From Oligella sp050920755 (lineage in GTDB: Bacteria > Pseudomonadota > Gammaproteobacteria > Burkholderiales > Burkholderiaceae_B): a stretch of DNA of 64,000 bases. The notes beneath the pieces are model-generated. The model saw nothing but the letters and a program-made list of their open reading frames with translations. It did no database searches and was not told the DNA's origin. Made by a program: the position numbers and the translations under genes. Below, in pieces: positions 1 through 7,645 of this stretch. The stretch's first letter is position 1. Every line of letters starts with the position of its first letter. The stretch is taken from assembly GCF_050920755.1 (NCBI RefSeq), contig NZ_CP158480.1, forward strand, positions 496,001 to 560,000. The letters run 5' to 3'.

Positions 1-1
1 G

Positions 2-379
2 ATTAATCGGGTGCAATGGTACGCTGCGTCCGGGGAAAGCAGTTTTAACCTCAGTTATTTACTGGTGCCGGATCATTTAGATCCGCAGCTTGTCGCAAGA
101 GAATTGTTACGCAGTATGCGTTTAAAGCGCGATCCCCGATTACAGTCGGCGCCGAGCGAGTTTGTGGAGGAGTTTGAACAAGATTTACCGGCCTTGGGCG
201 AGGAGTTTAATGTCTCCATCGGTGCCGACAGCAAGCATTTAGTGGCTCGTGCCAAGGTCTTACAAGAGGGGCGTCTGATCGTGCAGCTGTATACTGCCGG
301 ACCTGAAAGTGATAAAAACTTCCTTAAGCAAAGCGAGCGCTTTTTTGAAGCAATGTCAATTGGTGCTACAATCAACTAG
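2..379 (+). CDS. C-terminal part of an unrecognised protein (5' end outside window)
   Basis: The reading frame is open to the left edge, so the GTG at 11 is probably internal and the true start lies upstream. The visible 125 or so residues are mixed alpha/beta in composition, with no cysteine pair or membrane segment. The C-terminus contains an LIVQLYTAGP stretch followed by an amphipathic KNFLKQSERFFEA helix, the kind of ending seen in small periplasmic or beta-sandwich proteins, but I do not recognise the family. It lies about 100 bp upstream of metX on the same strand with no obvious terminator between, so it could be co-transcribed. No function is proposed. Confidence 0.6.
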   Translation: MNRVQWYAASGESSFNLSYLLVPDHLDPQLVARELLRSMRLKRDPRLQSAPSEFVEEFEQDLPALGEEFNVSIGADSKHLVARAKVLQEGRLIVQLYTAGPESDKNFLKQSERFFEAMSIGATIN

Positions 380-482
380 TTTAGTCTGAGTTGAAGCGTT
401 TCATTCAGACAGCGTGTGTGTGACGCCGATTTGTTTGCTTGCGGGCGTCTAAAAATCCTGCTAAAAAAGGTTTTATAGTTCT

Positions 483-1646
483 ATGTCTATCAGCATTCCC
501 CAATCTTCAGTCGGTCTTGTGCGACCGGAATTTATTTCATTTAGTGAACCCTTGGTATTAAGTAGCGGCAAGTCTTTGCCCGAATATACGTTGGCGGTTG
601 AAACCTATGGTAAGTTAAACGAGGATCGCAGTAATGCGGTGTTAATTTGCCATGCGCTTAATGCTTCCCATCACGTCGCCGGTATCAATGCCGATGATCC
701 TAAAGACATCGGCTGGTGGGATAATATGGTCGGTCCCGATAAACCGGTGGATACCGATAAGTTTTACGTGATCGGCATTAATAATTTGGGTTCCTGCTTC
801 GGCTCAACCGGTCCGGCAAGTATTAATCCGCAGACCAATAAGCCTTGGGGAGCGTCTTTTCCGATGGTGACGGTGGAGGATTGGGTTAATGCCCAAGCCC
901 GTCTGGCGGATTATTTCGGAATTAAGCAATTTGCCGCCGTGATGGGTGGTTCTTTGGGTGGTATGCAGGCATTAAGCTGGGCTATTCAATGGCCGGAGCG
1001 GGTTGCTCATTGTGTTGTGATTGCCAGTACCCCCAGCTTGTCGGCGCAAAATATCGCTTTTAATGAGGTAGCACGCCGTGCCATTACCTCCGATCCGGAG
1101 TTTCATCACGGTAATTTTTATGCCTATGATACGGTGCCTCGGGCCGGTTTGTCGGTAGCCCGTATGTTAGGCCATATCACTTATTTATCCGATGATGATA
1201 TGGCAGAAAAGTTCGGTCGCGATCGGCGCAATTTTGCTGAGGATGGTCGTTATAACTACGGCTTTGACGTAGAGTTTGAGGTTGAGTCCTATTTACGCTA
1301 TCAGGGCGAGAAGTTTTCCAAGTATTTCGATGCCAATACGTATTTGTTAATTACTCGCGCTTTGGATTATTTTGATCCGGCCAGACGTTATGGTGGGGGT
1401 GATTTAGCTAAGGCACTGGCGCAGTTGCAGTCACGCTTTTTAACGGTATCTTTTACGACCGATTGGCGTTTCCCGCCGTCCATGACCAGAGAGCTGGTGC
1501 AGGCCTTATTAAAAAATCAGCATGAGGTCACTTATGCAGAAATTGATGCCCCACATGGTCATGATGCTTTTTTATTAGATAATCCCATATACCATGGCGT
1601 TGTGCGCGGTTATTTTGAGAAAATTGCCAAGGAGCGCGCTTTATGA
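483..1646 (+). CDS. metX: Homoserine O-acyltransferase, MetX family (acetyl- or succinyltransferase)
   Basis: Activates homoserine by acylation in the first committed step of methionine synthesis. The 387-residue length is normal for the MetX alpha/beta-hydrolase family. The nucleophile elbow GGSLGGMQ is present near residue 160, and the DAPHGHDAFLL segment near the C-terminus carries the catalytic His, with an upstream Asp in the FTTDWRFP region. MetX enzymes of proteobacteria that are paired with MetW are known in several cases to prefer succinyl-CoA, so the acyl donor cannot be settled from the name. The ATG at 483 follows an AAAAAAGG purine stretch. The stop overlaps the metW start by 4 bp (ATGA), a conserved coupled arrangement. 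Confidence 0.93.
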   Translation: MSISIPQSSVGLVRPEFISFSEPLVLSSGKSLPEYTLAVETYGKLNEDRSNAVLICHALNASHHVAGINADDPKDIGWWDNMVGPDKPVDTDKFYVIGINNLGSCFGSTGPASINPQTNKPWGASFPMVTVEDWVNAQARLADYFGIKQFAAVMGGSLGGMQALSWAIQWPERVAHCVVIASTPSLSAQNIAFNEVARRAITSDPEFHHGNFYAYDTVPRAGLSVARMLGHITYLSDDDMAEKFGRDRRNFAEDGRYNYGFDVEFEVESYLRYQGEKFSKYFDANTYLLITRALDYFDPARRYGGGDLAKALAQLQSRFLTVSFTTDWRFPPSMTRELVQALLKNQHEVTYAEIDAPHGHDAFLLDNPIYHGVVRGYFEKIAKERAL

Positions 1647-2281
1647 GCCAAACTAATATACGTATTGACCTACAGGAAATGGCCGATTGGATCCCGGGCA
1701 ATAGTCGCGTCTTGGACTTGGGTTGTGGTACCGGCGATTTACTTCATTATCTGAAAATCAATAAAAAGGTCACCGGTGTCGGGGTTGAGATTAATAATGA
1801 ACGCGTGGTGCGTTGTGTCGAAAAGGGTGTACCGGTAGTGCAACAAAACCTTGAGGACGGTTTGGCGCTTTTTGACTGTAAGCAGTTTGATGTGGTGGTG
1901 TTATCACAGACGTTACAAGCGATGCTGAATACCGAGCATATTCTCAGGGAAATGGCGCGCGTTGCTGATTACGGTATTGTTTCTTTTCCTAACTTCGGTC
2001 ATTGGACCCATTGGTGGTCGATTTTTCAGGGCCGCATGCCGGTCACCGGACAAATGCCTTATGAGTGGTATAACACGCCTAATATTCACCTCTGCACTTT
2101 AAAGGACTTTGAGGCTTTGGCGGAGCATTTAGGGCTGCGCATTATTAAGCGGTCTACCTACAATAGCGGTAAAAAAGTGGGTTTTCTACCCAGCTGGCGC
2201 AGTTCCTTAGCGGTTTATTACTTTAAAACTCCACGTGCCGAGGCTGCCGGCGTGAGTGGCGAAGCGGTTGCACCGTTGTAA
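1643..2281 (+). CDS. metW: MetW, class I methyltransferase-like partner of MetX
   Basis: A 212-residue Rossmann-fold protein with the SAM-binding glycine loop LDLGCGTGDLL near residues 24-34 and an acidic residue (EIN) at the end of strand 2. The FPNFGHW and GRMPVTGQMPYEWYNTPN segments are characteristic of MetW. It is required with MetX for methionine synthesis in several proteobacteria and is thought to act as an activator or partner of MetX rather than as an independent methyltransferase. Translation is probably coupled to metX through the ATGA overlap. Confidence 0.92.
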   Translation: MSQTNIRIDLQEMADWIPGNSRVLDLGCGTGDLLHYLKINKKVTGVGVEINNERVVRCVEKGVPVVQQNLEDGLALFDCKQFDVVVLSQTLQAMLNTEHILREMARVADYGIVSFPNFGHWTHWWSIFQGRMPVTGQMPYEWYNTPNIHLCTLKDFEALAEHLGLRIIKRSTYNSGKKVGFLPSWRSSLAVYYFKTPRAEAAGVSGEAVAPL

Positions 2282-2305
2282 GCGTCAGCGGCCTAAGGAA
2301 TCAGC

Positions 2306-3580
2306 GTGTTTTATAAATACATTCAACCCTATTTAAGCCCGCGCGTTTTACCTCTGTTTTTACTGGGTATTGCCAGTGGCTTGCCATTAGCTCTATCCGG
2401 CGGTACTTTTCAGGCTTGGGCCACGGTATCTAATGTCTCTTTACAGCAGATCGGCTTTTTGACCCTGGTCGGTATGGCGTATACCTTTAAGTTTATCTGG
2501 GCGCCTTTTATTGATCGCTATGTGCCGCCTTTTATGGGACGTAGACGGGGTTGGATGGCGATTACTCAGCTTGGCTTAGCGCTGGTTTTGGTATCTATGG
2601 GTTTGTTAAATCCGGCTGAGCATCTTTTATTGTTGGCTGTCTTGGCGACGCTCTTGGCTTTTTTATCGGCTACCCAGGATATTGCTTTTGATGCTTATAG
2701 CGCCGAGGTATTACCGCCCGAAGAGCGTGCTGCCGGTGCGGCAATCCGTACTTTGGGTTATCGCGTAGGAATGATTATTTCCGGTGGTTTAGCTTTGATA
2801 TTGGCGCCTTTATGGCTGGGGTGGGGTGGTACCTATATGCTGATGGGGGCGATTATGGCACTTTCTGCCGTTGCCAGTTTTTTAGCCCCTGAACCGAATG
2901 AAGTGCAAAAGCCGCGCAGTCTGGAAGAAGCTTTTGTTCTGCCGTTTAAGGAGTTTTTTGCGCGCCCCGAGGCTTGGGCCTTGCTGCTACTGATTGTTTT
3001 ATATAAATTGGGTGATGCCTTTGCCGGTGCCTTATCCACGACTTTTTTAATTCGTGGTGCCGGTTTTGCGCCGGAGCTGATAGGTACCGTAAATAAGATT
3101 TTAGCCGTGGTGGCAACCATTATCGGCGCTTTAGTCGGCGGTTCTTTAATGAGTCAATGGGGTACCTATCGCTCCTTGATGATATTCGGTATTTTACAAG
3201 CGGTCTCTAATTTCGGTTATTACGTGGTCGCTCTGTTCCCCGGTCATGTGCCGATTATGGCCGTTGTGGTGGGGATTGAGAATATTTGCGGTGGCTTGGG
3301 TACAGCCGCTTTTGTGGCGCTGGTGATGGGTTTATGTGATGTGCGCTATACTGCCACCCAATTTGCTCTATTAACCGCTCTAGCCAGTGTGGGTAGGGTG
3401 TTTTTAGCCGGTCCATTGACGCCACCCATTGTGGAGGCCTTCGGTTGGGCTAATTTTTATTTAATTACCGTGCTGATTGCACTGCCGGGTCTTATCTTGC
3501 TGCGTTTTTATAAAGCGCGAATTCAGCGTATTGATGAGGATAAGACACGGACTGATACAGCGACTGATGTTAAGGATTAG
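2306..3580 (+). CDS. ampG: AmpG-type muropeptide permease (MFS)
   Basis: Inner-membrane major facilitator of 424 residues with about 12 hydrophobic segments. It should import anhydromuropeptides for cell-wall recycling. The N-terminal segment IASGLPLALSGGTFQAW, the conserved APFIDRY and GRRRGW loop, and TQDIAFDAYSAE are AmpG hallmarks. The start is GTG at 2306 with AAGGA at 2296-2300. It follows metW by 24 bp on the same strand, a gene order known in Burkholderiales. A partner amidase, ampD, is found at 22.7-23.4 kb, so both recycling steps are represented. Confidence 0.88.
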   Translation: MFYKYIQPYLSPRVLPLFLLGIASGLPLALSGGTFQAWATVSNVSLQQIGFLTLVGMAYTFKFIWAPFIDRYVPPFMGRRRGWMAITQLGLALVLVSMGLLNPAEHLLLLAVLATLLAFLSATQDIAFDAYSAEVLPPEERAAGAAIRTLGYRVGMIISGGLALILAPLWLGWGGTYMLMGAIMALSAVASFLAPEPNEVQKPRSLEEAFVLPFKEFFARPEAWALLLLIVLYKLGDAFAGALSTTFLIRGAGFAPELIGTVNKILAVVATIIGALVGGSLMSQWGTYRSLMIFGILQAVSNFGYYVVALFPGHVPIMAVVVGIENICGGLGTAAFVALVMGLCDVRYTATQFALLTALASVGRVFLAGPLTPPIVEAFGWANFYLITVLIALPGLILLRFYKARIQRIDEDKTRTDTATDVKD

Positions 3581-3784
3581 GGATAACCCTAAAGTCTCAC
3601 GGCTTATCGTAAGTCACTATTTAAAGATTGTGTGCCTTTGTTATAAAATGCAAGACGAGACTGGTTTAAGGTTTCAGTTTCGCTCAGTCGATCGTCATTG
3701 ATAGCGAGTTTGCGATGCTTAGATTTTGAACCATGACATCGTTCTATTAAGTATGTAGTTCAGTTCTTATTTCAGGAGCACAGC

Positions 3785-5458
3785 ATGAACTCCCTCATCG
3801 TTTTAATCGTCGGTTTGCTGTTGATGGTGCTAGGATACTTTGTCTATGGGCGCTTTATCTCGCAAAAAATTCTTTCATTAGATCCCGATTTTAATACGCC
3901 TTCGCATGAGTTTAATGACGGCGTTGATTTTGTACCTACTAATAAGTACGTGCTTTGGGGTCACCATTTTACCTCTGTAGCCGGTGCCGCGCCGATCGTG
4001 GGTCCTGCTATTGCGGTGATTTGGGGTTGGTTACCTGCCTTTTTATGGGTGGTTTTGGGTACTATTTTCTTTGCCGGTGTGCACGATATGTCCGCCGTTT
4101 GGGCCAGTGTGCGCAACAAGGGCCGCTCCATCGGTGCCGTCTCCGGTATCGTGATCAGTAAGCGTGCCCGTGCCTTATTCTCGATCGTGATTTTCCTGCT
4201 GCTCTTGATGGTTAATGCGGTTTTTGCGGTCGTGATTGCCGGTATGATGATTAATACACCATCTTCCGTGGTACCGGTCTGGGGTGCTTTAGGGGTGGCA
4301 TTCTTTATCGGTCAGGCGATTTATCGTTGGAAGTTGAATTTACCTCTCGTTTCTCTGATCGGTGTGATTGCTTTATATTGCCTGATTTATATCGGTCCGA
4401 TGGTGCCGGTGGCGCTTCCTTCAGAGATGATGGGCTTGTCTGCTAATGCATGGTGGATTATTTTCTTATTCGTGTATGCAGCTGTGGCGTCGCTCCTACC
4501 GGTGTGGATGCTATTACAGCCGCGTGACTACATTAACGGTTTACAGCTTTTTGTCGGTTTATTTGTGCTGTACATCTCTTTCTTCTTAGTACAGCCCGAG
4601 ATTGTCGCTCCTGCCATTAATACGGATGCGCCTACAAATACGCCGCCGATTATGCCGTTGCTCTTTGTGACCATTGCGTGTGGCGCGATTTCCGGTTTCC
4701 ACGGTTTGGTTTCAACCGGAACCACTTCCAAGCAGCTTAATCGCGAAACCGATGCTCGTTTTGTGGGTTATTTCGGTGCGATGGGTGAGGGTATGTTGGC
4801 ACTTGCATCTATCCTGGCTGCGACTGCCGGTTTTGCTACCTTGGTTGATTGGCAAGCGGTGTATGTTGAATATGGTAAAGGCGGTGTGGCTGCCTTTATT
4901 ACGGGTGGTGCAAATATCATGAAAGAAGGCTTGGGTATCAGTCAGGAACTGTCTGCTACCATGCTTACCGTGATGGCGGCACTTTTTGCCGGTACCACCA
5001 TGGATACCGGGGTACGTTTACAACGCTACATTTTCCAGGAATGGGGTGAGCAGTATAATATCAAGGTATTAGAAAAAGGCTCTGTTGCGACACTATTGGC
5101 TGTCGGTACTTGCTTACTCTTAGCCTTTGGTGCCGGTGGCCTTAAAGGTGACGGTGGTATGCGTATTTGGCCGTTATTCGGTACTACTAACCAAATCATG
5201 GCGGGTTTAACCCTCTTGGTGGTTAGCGTGATGTTGTTAAAAGCAGGTCGCCGTGTGTGGTTTACCTTGATTCCGATGGTGTTCTTATTAGTGATGACCG
5301 TGATTGCGTTGTTACTACAATTAAAGGATTTCTACCTAGAGGAGAAATGGCTCTTAGTTGTCTTGGATATCGTGATTCTAGGTTGTTCAATCATGGTGAT
5401 TTTAGAGAGTGTTGCGACGCTAAAACGCTATTGGCCTAAAAATGGCGGCAGCGTATAG
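3785..5458 (+). CDS. cstA: CstA-family carbon-starvation carrier (short form)
   Basis: Polytopic inner-membrane protein of 557 residues. The N-terminal GHHFTSVAGAAPIVGPAIAV motif and the FHGLVSTGTTSKQL segment identify the CstA/BtsT family, whose characterised members take up pyruvate (BtsT) or are linked to peptide use (CstA). It is shorter than the roughly 700-residue E. coli proteins, lacking part of the C-terminal region. This is a common variant, not an obvious truncation, because the frame ends cleanly. The ATG follows CAGGAGCACAGC, a good ribosome-binding site. A 204-bp gap upstream is likely to hold its promoter. No neighbouring gene is clearly in the same operon. Confidence 0.85.
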   Translation: MNSLIVLIVGLLLMVLGYFVYGRFISQKILSLDPDFNTPSHEFNDGVDFVPTNKYVLWGHHFTSVAGAAPIVGPAIAVIWGWLPAFLWVVLGTIFFAGVHDMSAVWASVRNKGRSIGAVSGIVISKRARALFSIVIFLLLLMVNAVFAVVIAGMMINTPSSVVPVWGALGVAFFIGQAIYRWKLNLPLVSLIGVIALYCLIYIGPMVPVALPSEMMGLSANAWWIIFLFVYAAVASLLPVWMLLQPRDYINGLQLFVGLFVLYISFFLVQPEIVAPAINTDAPTNTPPIMPLLFVTIACGAISGFHGLVSTGTTSKQLNRETDARFVGYFGAMGEGMLALASILAATAGFATLVDWQAVYVEYGKGGVAAFITGGANIMKEGLGISQELSATMLTVMAALFAGTTMDTGVRLQRYIFQEWGEQYNIKVLEKGSVATLLAVGTCLLLAFGAGGLKGDGGMRIWPLFGTTNQIMAGLTLLVVSVMLLKAGRRVWFTLIPMVFLLVMTVIALLLQLKDFYLEEKWLLVVLDIVILGCSIMVILESVATLKRYWPKNGGSV

Positions 5459-5488
5459 TTTTAAATCGTAGCAGTTAAATGATAAAAG

Positions 5489-5525
5489 CATAAGCCTTGT
5501 ACTCGCACTCGGGTCAAGGCTTATG
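5489..5525 (+). terminator. Inverted repeat after cstA, possible terminator or attenuator
   Basis: An 11-bp perfect inverted repeat, CATAAGCCTTG and CAAGGCTTATG, is separated by 15 bases. No T-run follows the hairpin, so it may be a weak terminator for cstA or a leader structure for the next gene, which begins 21 bp later. Confidence 0.45.
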
Positions 5526-5545
5526 TCGTCAGTAGGGAGACAGTG

Positions 5546-5809
5546 ATGTCAGTCAAAGATAAAATAAAAAGCTTTCTGGACGGTTTGGATGAGTTTTATC
5601 ATGCACCATATCGACAGACCTTAAGTCGTGCTTATCGAGATGAGCAGGATTTATTTATGTTGATTGTTTTTGCCGAGAGCTTGGGCGTGCCCAACAGCAT
5701 GACTTACTATACTTTGGAACTACAGCCCTTATTGATGGAGGAGTTCCATGAGTGGCATTTACGGATGGGTATGGAGCATTCCGCCATGGACCGATTCGGT
5801 TGTTGCTAG
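5546..5809 (+). CDS. Cory-CC-star-type small protein ending in Cys-Cys
   Basis: A protein of 87 residues whose last two residues are Cys-Cys directly before the stop codon. The body has KIKSFLDGLDEFYHAPYRQTL, then FAESLGVPNSMTYYTLELQP and EEFHEWHLRMGMEHSAMD. The terminal CC together with an adjacent ArsA-type ATPase matches the small family annotated as cory-CC-star proteins, whose function is unknown. I chose the ATG at 5546 because AGGGAGA lies 5-6 bases upstream. A GTG at 5543 would add one residue. It is 17 bp upstream of the ATPase gene, so the two are almost certainly co-transcribed. The terminal cysteines could bind metal or act in redox handover; this is inference. Confidence 0.72.
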   Translation: MSVKDKIKSFLDGLDEFYHAPYRQTLSRAYRDEQDLFMLIVFAESLGVPNSMTYYTLELQPLLMEEFHEWHLRMGMEHSAMDRFGCC

Positions 5810-5826
5810 TTAAAGGTGGCGTGTTT

Positions 5827-6843
5827 ATGGATTCTTTGTTAAATGATATTTCGAGTAAATCAGTGATATTTGTCGGGGGTAAGGGTGGTGTCGGTAAAAC
5901 CACGCATGCAGCTTCTTTGGCAACGCGTTTAGCAGCCTCCGGTAAAAAGGTGTTAATTATTTCCACCGACCCGGCGCATAGTTTGGGTGATGTGGTGGAG
6001 CGTGAATTAAGTGGCGAGATTACGCCCCTGACGGATAATTTATCGGCACTTGAAATGAACCCTCATCAGATGATTGATGAGCATTTTGATCAGGTGATGA
6101 AGACGATTAAGGCTTATGCTCGTCCGGAGATGTTGCCTAAGCTTAAAGAGCATCTGGAGGCCTCCAAAAGTTCGCCCGGCGCAGAGGAAGCGGCGATGCT
6201 TGAGGCGATGTGTCATTATATTGTTAATGCACCGGCGATGGGCTTTGATCATTTGGTATTTGATACGGCACCGACAGGTCATACCTTGCGCTTATTGGAA
6301 TTACCGAAGCTGATGAATGCTTGGACTGAGGGCTTAATGAGTCAGCAGGGGCGTCAGCAAAAAATGCGTGATGCGGCTAAACCTTTTTGGGATAAGAAAA
6401 ATGTTGAGCAGCATGAGCTGATGAGTGAAGAAAAGGACGCGCGCTGGCAGCAGGCTTTGGATATTCTGAAAAAGCGCCAACAGTTATTTCATAAGGCCGG
6501 TCATATTCTTGATGATGGCAGTAAATGCAGTATTGTATTGGTGATGATTCCGGAGGTGTTACCGCTTGCGGAAACCCGCCGCGCCGTACATCAGTTAGCG
6601 CATTTTAATATGCCATGCAGACATTTGATTATCAATCAGGTACTACCTGAGCCGGATCCTGATGTAGGCAATGAGTTTTGGCAAAGTCGCTATGAGCGTC
6701 AAGCCAAGATTATCGAGTCCATAGAAACTGATTTGGCTAAGCAAAATCGCTATTACTATCATCTGCAAGCCAAGGATGTACGCGGTCTTGAGGCCTTAAA
6801 GGATTTCGGTGTCACCGCCATTAAAAAAGAGGCGATTGCCTAG
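5827..6843 (+). CDS. ArsA/Get3-family ATPase
   Basis: Soluble P-loop ATPase of 338 residues with the deviant Walker A GGKGGVGKTT at residues 17-26 and the family signature DTAPTGHTLRLL. It has one nucleotide-binding half, unlike the duplicated arsenite-pump ArsA of about 580 residues, and I see no CxxC of the Get3 zinc type. It is therefore better called an ArsA-family ATPase than an arsenite pump; no arsB or arsC is near. The start at ATG 5827 is preferred over a GTG at 5752 because AAAGGTGG lies about 8 bases upstream and the protein then begins right before the P-loop. It forms a two-gene unit with the Cys-Cys protein. Confidence 0.85.
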   Translation: MDSLLNDISSKSVIFVGGKGGVGKTTHAASLATRLAASGKKVLIISTDPAHSLGDVVERELSGEITPLTDNLSALEMNPHQMIDEHFDQVMKTIKAYARPEMLPKLKEHLEASKSSPGAEEAAMLEAMCHYIVNAPAMGFDHLVFDTAPTGHTLRLLELPKLMNAWTEGLMSQQGRQQKMRDAAKPFWDKKNVEQHELMSEEKDARWQQALDILKKRQQLFHKAGHILDDGSKCSIVLVMIPEVLPLAETRRAVHQLAHFNMPCRHLIINQVLPEPDPDVGNEFWQSRYERQAKIIESIETDLAKQNRYYYHLQAKDVRGLEALKDFGVTAIKKEAIA

Positions 6844-6870
6844 GGAGAGGGGCCGGTGGCCCACTCCTTC

Positions 6871-7635
6871 CTAGGGTGTACCATAGAGCTGACGATGGAT
6901 TTTCATGGCGCGACGCTGCATTTTGTAGAGATTTTGCATGGGTAGCGTACTGCCGATATGCTCAGCGCTATTTTCCTTAAGTCCTTGCTTCATAACCGCC
7001 TGCATGACCTCTGCCGTGGCAATGGCATCAAATACGGCACTGTGACGATGCGGATTATCAATTTTGAAATGCTTGGTCCAAAAGTCCAAGTTCTGACGCT
7101 TTGTTGCTACCTTGGGTAAAAAAATCGGTGCCACAAAAGCCACGTCAAACCAAGTATGCTGCTTTAGTTCAATCCCTAAATACTGCTTTAAGGCCTTATC
7201 CAGCATGGGTTGGTCAAAGCCCACATGATAAACAAGCAAGGGACATTTGCCCATATACTCCAAAAATTGCATCAGGGCTTCAGCCGGCTCCACCCCTGAG
7301 CGTTGGTCGCTGTCACTGATATGGTGGACGAGAATGTTATCCTTGCTGCTGCCTTGCTCCTGCTTCAAAATAATTTGAAATGACTCGGCAATAGGGATAC
7401 GGCCCTTGTGTAGCTTGCATGCACCAATGGCGATTAAATGATCGTTTTTAAAAGAAAAGCCGCTGGTTTCCAAATCCAGTACCACAAAATCCGTTTCCTC
7501 AAAGCATTTGTTCAGATCCGCTTCGGGCAGCTGCTGCCATAGCGTCAAACGTTCCTTAATCGCCCCATTAAGTTTAGCTAAAGGTGCGTCGCTACAGCCT
7601 TTAAAGTGTGTTTTGAGCACTTTTAAAAATGACAT
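6871..7635 (-). CDS. DnaQ-like 3'-5' exonuclease (DEDDh)
   Basis: A 254-residue exonuclease-fold protein. The three Exo motifs are visible: VVLDLETSGFSF (Exo I), YHVGFDQPML (Exo II) and HRHSAVFDAIATAEV (Exo III, with the His five residues before Asp expected of DEDDh enzymes). The substrate is unknown; it lacks the extra domains of DNA polymerase III epsilon. It starts 10 bp after the stop of the cNMP/CBS/nucleotidyltransferase gene, with AAAGGTGAT as ribosome-binding site. Such exonucleases recur next to that gene and to actP in many proteobacteria, which suggests a shared but uncharacterised role in nucleotide signalling or acetate metabolism. Confidence 0.85.
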   Translation of the reverse strand: MSFLKVLKTHFKGCSDAPLAKLNGAIKERLTLWQQLPEADLNKCFEETDFVVLDLETSGFSFKNDHLIAIGACKLHKGRIPIAESFQIILKQEQGSSKDNILVHHISDSDQRSGVEPAEALMQFLEYMGKCPLLVYHVGFDQPMLDKALKQYLGIELKQHTWFDVAFVAPIFLPKVATKRQNLDFWTKHFKIDNPHRHSAVFDAIATAEVMQAVMKQGLKENSAEHIGSTLPMQNLYKMQRRAMKIHRQLYGTP

Positions 7636-7645
7636 GGCATCACCT

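Noticed and set aside
5752..5826. Possible N-terminal extension of the ArsA-type ATPase from GTG 5752
   Set aside because: It would overlap the Cys-Cys protein gene, has no ribosome-binding site, and the extension is not like the family; ATG 5827 has a good site.
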